40,597 nt of DNA from Vagococcus vulneris. GTDB lineage: Bacteria; Bacillota; Bacilli; Lactobacillales; Vagococcaceae. Below, piece by piece: positions 35,722 through 40,597 of the stretch (position 1 is the stretch's first letter; each line of letters begins with the position of its first letter). The notes beneath the pieces were generated by a model. The model saw only the letters and a list, made by a program, of their open reading frames with translations, had not been told where the DNA came from and ran no database searches. Made by a program: the position numbers and the translations under genes. The stretch spans positions 1-40,597 of the forward strand of contig NZ_NGJS01000018.1 in NCBI RefSeq assembly GCF_003950515.1, written 5' to 3'.

Positions 35722-36765
35722 TTAATTAAAATCTAATTTATAATCGTCTGAACTAGCGATACCTAATTTCTTATTAAATAAATAATTAAACACAAATCCT
35801 AAAATAACTGGCACAATTAAGAAAGCAAAAAACGTAATTATTATGTTACTAACTGTCCAACCATCTGCTTTTAATGCTAGCGCATTAATTGGTCCAATTA
35901 ATCCACTAAAGCCAAATCCTGCACTAAATGGCGTGCCTTGTAAATCAAAAATTGCTGCAAGAGATCCTGTAATAGCAGCACTACAAATAACAGGTAACAT
36001 TATTTTTGGTTTTTTAACGACGTTCGCCATCTGCATTTTGGGTGAACCAATAAAATGTGCTAATGACGTAGGAACAGCATTTGCTTTCCAACCCGCAATA
36101 CAAAGACCAAAACCAGCTGCACAAATGCCTAAATTAGCAGCACCAGATGCGATACCACTTAATGAAATTGCTGTTGCAATTCCGACCGTAGCAATTGGTG
36201 AAACAATCATCATTGCAAACATTACGGCTATCGCAATTGTCATTGGTACTGGTTGTAAATCGGTTAGAGTAGCTATAAAAGTTCCTAACATCATTGTTAA
36301 TTTTTTAATAAAAGGTAAGATTAAAAATCCTAATCCTCCGCCAACAACTGTAACAATTGTGGGAATCACTAATATAGTAAACGCTTTTAATTTTTCACCT
36401 AATAAAATAATCAATAAAGCTGCTATTGCTGCAGTAATACCTGTATTAATAACATCTCCAGATCCTTGAAAAATAAAGCCACCGTCTGGATTAACTCGCG
36501 CGACACCTGACCCAACCACACAAGCCATTCCAAGAGAACCAATTTGAATGGGAGTAAATTTAAAATTAATTGCGACAGCAACACCTACTACAATTGGCAT
36601 CATAGTAGCAGCTATTCCTGTTGCGGTTAGAGAAAATGACCAGCCCAGTGCTTTAGAAAGTTCTCCTAATAATGCGCCTGGAATTAAAGAAACAACTACG
36701 CCTAGTGCGACACCATTTAAAATATTCATCGTAAATTCTTTTGGTGTGGTATTTTTAATTGACAT
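35722..36765 (-). CDS. PTS EIIC-like membrane protein (PF13303-type)
   Basis: A 347-residue protein with about nine or ten hydrophobic, Gly/Ala-rich segments. I recognise the pattern of the stand-alone PTS_EIIC_2 family: start MNILNGVALGVVVSLIPGAL, then GLCIAGWKANAVPTSLAHFIG and GTPFSAGFGFSGLIGPINAL. It has no EIIA or EIIB domain and no nearby gene provides one, so sugar phosphorylation is unlikely. It stands between E3 and E1 alpha in a catabolic operon. AGGAGA lies 8 bases before the ATG. By position it may import the 2-oxo or 2-hydroxy acid or export the product acid; that is inference. Confidence 0.82.
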   Translation of the reverse strand: MSIKNTTPKEFTMNILNGVALGVVVSLIPGALLGELSKALGWSFSLTATGIAATMMPIVVGVAVAINFKFTPIQIGSLGMACVVGSGVARVNPDGGFIFQGSGDVINTGITAAIAALLIILLGEKLKAFTILVIPTIVTVVGGGLGFLILPFIKKLTMMLGTFIATLTDLQPVPMTIAIAVMFAMMIVSPIATVGIATAISLSGIASGAANLGICAAGFGLCIAGWKANAVPTSLAHFIGSPKMQMANVVKKPKIMLPVICSAAITGSLAAIFDLQGTPFSAGFGFSGLIGPINALALKADGWTVSNIIITFFAFLIVPVILGFVFNYLFNKKLGIASSDDYKLDFN

Positions 36766-36791
36766 AAGATTGATCTCCTATTATTAATTTT

Positions 36792-38198
36792 TTATATATG
36801 AATCGGTAATCCCAATCCAACTTCAGCAGCCTCCATAATAGTTTCACTAATAGTTGGATGTGGATGAACTGTTAAAGATAAGTCTTCAATGGTTGCGTTT
36901 GTTTCAATAGCTAAAGTAATTTCCGTAATCAAATCACTTGCATTAACACCGGCAATTTGACCACCTAATATTTCACCAGTATTTTTATCACTGATAAGTA
37001 ATACCAAACCTTCTGCTTTCCCCATAGAAAGAGCACGCCCATTTCCTTGAAACGGAAATTCTGACACTTGTACATCATATCCACGTGCAGCAGCATCAGC
37101 TTTAGTTAATCCTGTCGATGCGAGTTCTGGATTAGTAAAACAAACAGCAGGCATTGCCTTATAATCCACTGCCACTTCTTTACCACTAATAACTTCAGCA
37201 GCAACTTTTCCCTCATAACTTGCTTTATGTGCTAAAGCAAGCCCTTGGGTAATGTCACCTATTGCATAGACATGGTCTAATGTTGTCTGACATTGATCGT
37301 TTACTTTAATTAGTCCACGTTCATCCATTTCGATGCCTACTCTTTCCAAACCAAGCTCACTTGTATTCGGTTTACGACCTACAGAAACCAATACATAGTC
37401 ACTGATTATTTCTTTGTCCTCACCATCAACTGTATATGTTATAGACACATTCTCATCTGTTGTAACAGCTTGCTTAGCAAGCGCATTTGTCTCAATAGAA
37501 ACATTCATATTCTCAAAAGATTTCTCCACAAAGGATACTAATTTTTTATCGAAGTTACCTAAAATAGAAGTTTGTCCTTCCAGAATTGTTACTTTTGTAC
37601 CTAGGTTAGCAAATACTCCAGCTAGTTCACTACCAATATACCCGCCACCTATTACCACTAATCTCTTTGGAATCTCCTTTAAACTCAATAAACCAGCTGA
37701 ATCTAATACACGTTTTCCAAATTTAAAACCCGGAATCTCGATTGGTGTACTACCTGTCGCAATAATGACATTATCAAAGTGGTATGTGTCACCACCAAAT
37801 TCGTGCATCACACGAATTCTATTTTCATCCATAAAATAGCCTGTTCCTTCTAAAACATCTACTTTATTCTTTTTAAGTAAAAATTTAACACCATCTGTCA
37901 ATTTTTTTACAACTTTATTTTCTTTCCAATCCTGTACCTCGGAAAAATCTATACTCGCCTGTTTAGAAGAAATTCCTACAAACGGTGAATTTTTAACATC
38001 TTGATAATGATGGCTTGCCTCAATTAATGCTTTTGAAGGAATACAACCAACATTTAAGCACGTTCCTCCTATATTATCTTTTTCAATTAGGGATACTTTC
38101 TGTCCTAATTGAGCTGCTCTTATTGCTGCAACGTACCCCCCTGGTCCTGAACCAATTACTACTGTTTCTAAGTTTGACTCAAAATCACCTACAACCAT
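36792..38198 (-). CDS. lpdA: Dihydrolipoamide dehydrogenase (E3)
   Basis: A 468-residue FAD-dependent enzyme that reoxidises the lipoyl groups of E2 and makes NADH. Motifs: FAD-binding GSGPGGYVAAIRAAQLG; redox disulfide GGTCLNVGCIPSK; NAD-binding GGGYIGSELAGVFANLG; YAIGDITQG; and the C-terminal HPHPTISE with the active-site His-Glu pair. Complete and of normal length. It is the first gene of the operon, unlike many pyruvate dehydrogenase operons where E3 is last; the E. faecalis bkd cluster also has E3 before E1. AAAGGA lies 9 bases before the ATG. Confidence 0.95.
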   Translation of the reverse strand: MVVGDFESNLETVVIGSGPGGYVAAIRAAQLGQKVSLIEKDNIGGTCLNVGCIPSKALIEASHHYQDVKNSPFVGISSKQASIDFSEVQDWKENKVVKKLTDGVKFLLKKNKVDVLEGTGYFMDENRIRVMHEFGGDTYHFDNVIIATGSTPIEIPGFKFGKRVLDSAGLLSLKEIPKRLVVIGGGYIGSELAGVFANLGTKVTILEGQTSILGNFDKKLVSFVEKSFENMNVSIETNALAKQAVTTDENVSITYTVDGEDKEIISDYVLVSVGRKPNTSELGLERVGIEMDERGLIKVNDQCQTTLDHVYAIGDITQGLALAHKASYEGKVAAEVISGKEVAVDYKAMPAVCFTNPELASTGLTKADAAARGYDVQVSEFPFQGNGRALSMGKAEGLVLLISDKNTGEILGGQIAGVNASDLITEITLAIETNATIEDLSLTVHPHPTISETIMEAAEVGLGLPIHI

Positions 38199-38280
38199 TT
38201 TTACACGTCCTTTCTCTCACGCTTTATAAAGTGTCTTCTTTCAGTTATAATCAAATTATCAATTATTTCTTTTTTTATTT

Positions 38281-38295
38281 TAGAAAACGCTTTAT
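38281..38295. promoter_or_regulatory. Weak cre-like site downstream of the lpdA promoter
   Basis: TAGAAAACGCTTTAT fits the CcpA consensus with two mismatches on either strand. It would lie about 10-25 bases downstream of the expected transcription start, where CcpA sites act as roadblocks. Confidence 0.35.
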
Positions 38296-38311
38296 TTTTT
38301 ACCACAACTAA

Positions 38312-38357
38312 ATTATAGATTTAAATTTCACATAATTGAAATTGATAAAATCTATAG
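38312..38357. promoter_or_regulatory. lpdA operon promoter within a LysR-type inverted repeat
   Basis: On the minus strand TATAAT (38312-38317) and TTCAAT (38335-38340) are 17 bases apart. The same stretch holds a perfect 9-bp inverted repeat, TATAGATTT at 38314-38322 and AAATCTATA at 38348-38356. A second, inner pair, AATTTCA (38324-38330) and TGAAATT (38337-38343), is nested inside. The divergent LysR-type gene starts at 38392, so this is its natural binding region. Confidence 0.65.
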
Positions 38358-38391
38358 TGTCATAAAAAAATCTAGAAACGGAGAATAATTA

Positions 38392-39294
38392 ATGGAATTC
38401 AGACAGTTAAGATATTTTATAGAAATTATCAAAACTCAAAATTACTCGAATGCTGCAAAAAATCTTTTCGTAACTCAGCCAACACTTTCTTGGAACATGA
38501 ATAAATTACAAGAAGAGTTGGGTGAAAAACTTATGTATCAAGTTGGTAACAAAGTGATGCCTACGACTGCTGGCTGTATTTTATATGACAAAGGAAAAAA
38601 GATTTTAGAAGATCTAGATACATTGACAGAAACGATTGAATCCGACCATATTTACAAAAAAAAAGAATTAACTATTGGATCTAATTCGGTCATCTCTCCT
38701 GTTTACATGCCGTTAATCCAACAATTTATGTCTGTTTACCCTAACTTCTCTATTACAATTGAAGAAGATGGGTCTGTAAAAACACAAAAAAAAGTTGCTC
38801 GCGGTGAATTGGAGATCGGGATTGTTTCCTTCCCAATAGTAGAAGAAAACCTTGATATTGAAAGAAACGCAGTACATACATTTAATTATGATGCCTATGT
38901 CTTAATGCGAGATGACCATCCCTTATCTAATAAAAAAGAATTAAGCATCAAAGAATTAAAAAAACAGACATTTGCATCAATGAGCAAAGATTATGTCCTA
39001 TGGCACGTTTTAAAAAATAAAGCACGTGAATTTGGATTTAGACCTGACATTGACTTTATGAGCAATAGTCATAAATTGTTAGTAAACCATGTTATAAAAA
39101 ATAACATAGTTGCACTTATTCCTGTTCAATTAAAAGAATTATATAAAGATAAGCCACTTGCTTGGGTACCACTAAGTGATAAAATAAAGCCTTTTGAAAT
39201 TGTCTTTATTCACAAAAAAGGGAAGCCGCTCTCCCCAGAAGCTGCTCTTTGTTTAGAGTTTTTGACTAATCAAAAAATAACCGATAAATTATAA
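38392..39294 (+). CDS. LysR-family transcriptional regulator
   Basis: A 300-residue regulator. N-terminal winged helix (about 1-60): MEFRQLRYFIEI start, then NAAKNLFVTQPTLS and LGEKLMYQ. The effector domain (about 88-295) has the usual periplasmic-binding fold pattern. It is divergent from the dehydrogenase operon and upstream of the D-2-hydroxyacid dehydrogenase gene, so it most likely controls both. CGGAGA precedes the ATG. A conserved TCTATAG motif lies in front of both target promoters. The effector could be a 2-oxo or 2-hydroxy acid; this is inference. Confidence 0.92.
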   Translation: MEFRQLRYFIEIIKTQNYSNAAKNLFVTQPTLSWNMNKLQEELGEKLMYQVGNKVMPTTAGCILYDKGKKILEDLDTLTETIESDHIYKKKELTIGSNSVISPVYMPLIQQFMSVYPNFSITIEEDGSVKTQKKVARGELEIGIVSFPIVEENLDIERNAVHTFNYDAYVLMRDDHPLSNKKELSIKELKKQTFASMSKDYVLWHVLKNKAREFGFRPDIDFMSNSHKLLVNHVIKNNIVALIPVQLKELYKDKPLAWVPLSDKIKPFEIVFIHKKGKPLSPEAALCLEFLTNQKITDKL

Positions 39295-39296
39295 AA

Positions 39297-39312
39297 TCTA
39301 TAGGTCTATAGA
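39297..39312. promoter_or_regulatory. Putative LysR-regulator site before the hydroxyacid dehydrogenase gene
   Basis: TCTATAG GT CTATAGA is a perfect 7-bp inverted repeat with a 2-base centre. It starts 2 bases past the lysR stop and is centred about 53 bases before the predicted transcription start, a usual place for a LysR activation site. The same TCTATAG half occurs at 38351-38357. Confidence 0.6.
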
Positions 39313-39321
39313 AACAACCAA

Positions 39322-39351
39322 TTAGTGAATTTATTCTCTACCTCTTATACT
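39322..39351 (+). promoter_or_regulatory. Candidate promoter of the D-2-hydroxyacid dehydrogenase gene
   Basis: TTAGTG at 39322-39327 and TATACT at 39346-39351, spacer 18. A good -10 with a poor -35 is typical of an activator-dependent promoter, and the inverted repeat lies directly upstream. Confidence 0.4.
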
Positions 39352-39389
39352 TAGCTTGTATTAGATAAAAATAAGAGGAGAGATAGAAC

Positions 39390-40388
39390 ATGGTAAAGAT
39401 TTTAATGATGGGCGCTCGAGATGATGAAGCAACAGCAGCAAAAAATTGGGCAAATAAAAACAATGTTGACTTAACAACAACACCAGAAATACTTGACAAT
39501 AGCACTTATCACTTACTTGAAGGATACGATGGATTGAGTTTACAACAAACTATGGGAATACCTGATGACATGTATACCCGGTTAAAAGAAGATGGTTTTA
39601 CACAAATTGCTCAACGCTCTGCTGGTATCGACATGTATAATCTAGATGAAGCTAAAAAACAAGGAATTTCAATTACCAACGTCCCCGCTTATTCGCCAAA
39701 TTCTGTATCTGAATTCGCAGTTGGTAGCGCTCTCAATTGTTTAAGACACACACAAGAAGTTCAAAACCGAGTTAAAGCCCACGACTTTACATGGGATGAA
39801 AAAATTATCTCAACAGAAGTACGTTCCTTAACAGTAGGTATTTTAGGTACAGGTCGAATTGGACAAATCACGGCTAAAATTTTCAAAGGATTTGGGGCTA
39901 ATGTTATCGGCTATGATCTATATAAAAACCCTAATATTGAAGATATCCTGACTTATATTGATGATTTTGATAACTTCCTAGAACAATCTGACTTGATTGT
40001 CATTCACCTTCCTCTAACCAAAGAAAATCACCATTTATTTAATAAAGAGACATTTGCTAAGATGAAACCTGGCGCAATTTTAATTAATGTTGCTAGAGGT
40101 GCTATCGTTGATACGAAAAGTTTGATTGAAGCTCTAGATAGTCGTCAAATTTCTTGCTGTGCAATAGATACTTATGAAAATGAAATGCCCTATGTCACCA
40201 AAAATTGGGCAGATAAACCTTTAGAAGATCCACTATTAGAAGAGCTTATCAAGCGTGAAGACGTTCTTTATACGCCTCACATTGCTTTTTATACAAAAAC
40301 TTCTGTGAAAAATTTGGTAGAAGGTGCCTTAAATAGTTGTTACTCCATATTAACGACAGGATCAGCGGATACCATCGTTAATCCATAA
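39390..40388 (+). CDS. D-2-hydroxyacid dehydrogenase (D-lactate / D-hydroxyisocaproate type)
   Basis: A 332-residue NAD-dependent enzyme that interconverts D-2-hydroxy acids and 2-oxo acids. NAD-binding GTGRIG (about 153-158) with Asp176 after the second strand (selects NAD over NADP); substrate Arg236 in NVARG; catalytic His297 in TPHIAFYT; the RSAGID motif near residue 80. Length and the YENEM and HIAFYT segments fit the D-lactate / D-2-hydroxyisocaproate dehydrogenase group. GAGGAGAG lies before the ATG. Next to a 2-oxo acid dehydrogenase operon and its likely regulator, it may feed that complex or drain its substrate while recycling NADH. Lactate versus branched-chain preference cannot be told. 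Confidence 0.92.
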   Translation: MVKILMMGARDDEATAAKNWANKNNVDLTTTPEILDNSTYHLLEGYDGLSLQQTMGIPDDMYTRLKEDGFTQIAQRSAGIDMYNLDEAKKQGISITNVPAYSPNSVSEFAVGSALNCLRHTQEVQNRVKAHDFTWDEKIISTEVRSLTVGILGTGRIGQITAKIFKGFGANVIGYDLYKNPNIEDILTYIDDFDNFLEQSDLIVIHLPLTKENHHLFNKETFAKMKPGAILINVARGAIVDTKSLIEALDSRQISCCAIDTYENEMPYVTKNWADKPLEDPLLEELIKREDVLYTPHIAFYTKTSVKNLVEGALNSCYSILTTGSADTIVNP

Positions 40389-40470
40389 TAAACTCTACTA
40401 CAATTAGGAATTAAATTAAAAATTTATTTTTCAATAAAGTCAAAGAACCATCGCATCTCTTTAATAAAAC

Positions 40471-40597
40471 GGAACTGACCCCAAAAGATGAGACAAATAT
40501 AAAAACACCCCTGTTGAATTCATGTAAAATGAATTTAACGGAGGTGTGTTTTTTATGGTTAAAAGGATTGCTTATCCAGTAGAAGTAAAAGAAGAAG
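40471..40597 (+). mobile_element. IS3-family element, left end (partial)
   Basis: GGAACTGACCCCAAAAGATG near 40471-40490 resembles the terminal inverted repeats of the IS150-type branch of the IS3 family. A transposase start follows in the expected position. The rest lies outside the window. The exact first base is uncertain by a few positions. Confidence 0.7.
40555..40597 (+). CDS. IS3-family transposase OrfA, N-terminal fragment
   Basis: Only 14 codons are present (MVKRIAYPVEVKEE), cut by the window edge. The phrase resembles the start of the helix-turn-helix OrfA protein of IS3-family elements, which is usually joined to OrfB by a programmed frameshift. GGAGGTG (from 40540) stands before the ATG. 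A small inverted repeat around the TTCAT/ATGAA stretch (about 40515-40540) precedes the ribosome site and might limit translation of read-through transcripts. Confidence 0.65.
   Translation, partial: MVKRIAYPVEVKEE

Noticed and set aside
35843-36469. Plus-strand 208-codon open frame
   Set aside because: It lies fully opposite the EIIC-like membrane protein gene, whose Gly/Ala-rich codons keep the other strand open; no ribosome site or recognisable domain.
37414-37839. Plus-strand 141-codon open frame
   Set aside because: Antisense to the well-supported lpdA gene, with no start signal.

Overview
The window looks like a piece of a low-GC Gram-positive (Firmicutes) chromosome from the order Lactobacillales, most likely an Enterococcus- or Vagococcus-like member of the Enterococcaceae. 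Reasons: AT-rich sequence with strong AGGAGG-type ribosome sites and hairpin-plus-T-run terminators; a sortase-anchored surface protein with an LPQTSE motif; an scr-type sucrose PTS regulon; and a ptb-buk-dehydrogenase cluster of a kind known from enterococci. The genus is an inference. Both ends fall inside insertion sequences (IS200/IS605-type on the left, IS3-type on the right), so the piece is probably a contig that ends at multicopy elements.

Left part (1-15.6 kb): an IS200-like left end; a lipoprotein with two tandem DUF4822-like domains; a divergent sensor kinase/response regulator pair; then a giant cell-wall-anchored adhesin of 3730 residues read toward the two-component system. The adhesin has a signal peptide, an acidic spacer, an adhesive A region of collagen-binding-like modules, one SpaA-type domain, 26 Cna_B repeats by my count, a proline-rich wall segment and the anchor. 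Two of its repeats are 288-bp units that differ by one base. Upstream of it lies a small unknown coiled-coil/basic protein gene with a near-consensus promoter.

Middle part (16-29.3 kb): a TauE/SafE permease, a secreted LysM/lysozyme-like wall protein, and a sucrose regulon. The regulon is scrA plus a GH13 alpha-glucosidase on the minus strand, diverging from scrB-scrR on the plus strand. Two mirrored LacI-type operators each overlap a -35 box, and a cre-like site sits at the scrA transcription start. Then come housekeeping genes: an RluA-type pseudouridine synthase, a UPF0173 metallo-hydrolase, an ABC exporter pair and truA.

Right part (29.7-40.4 kb): one long minus-strand operon encoding dihydrolipoamide dehydrogenase, a PTS-IIC-like membrane protein, E1-alpha, E1-beta, a double-lipoyl E2, phosphotransbutyrylase, butyrate kinase and a 100-residue unknown. 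A LysR regulator and a D-2-hydroxyacid dehydrogenase diverge from it. A shared TCTATAG inverted-repeat motif lies at both promoters. The likely logic is: 2-hydroxy acid <-> 2-oxo acid, then acyl-CoA, acyl-phosphate and finally acid plus ATP, with the membrane protein as a candidate carrier. E1 and E2 read more like pyruvate dehydrogenase than like classical branched-chain dehydrogenase, so the true substrate is open. This operon with its embedded transporter, and the giant adhesin, are the most interesting parts of the window.
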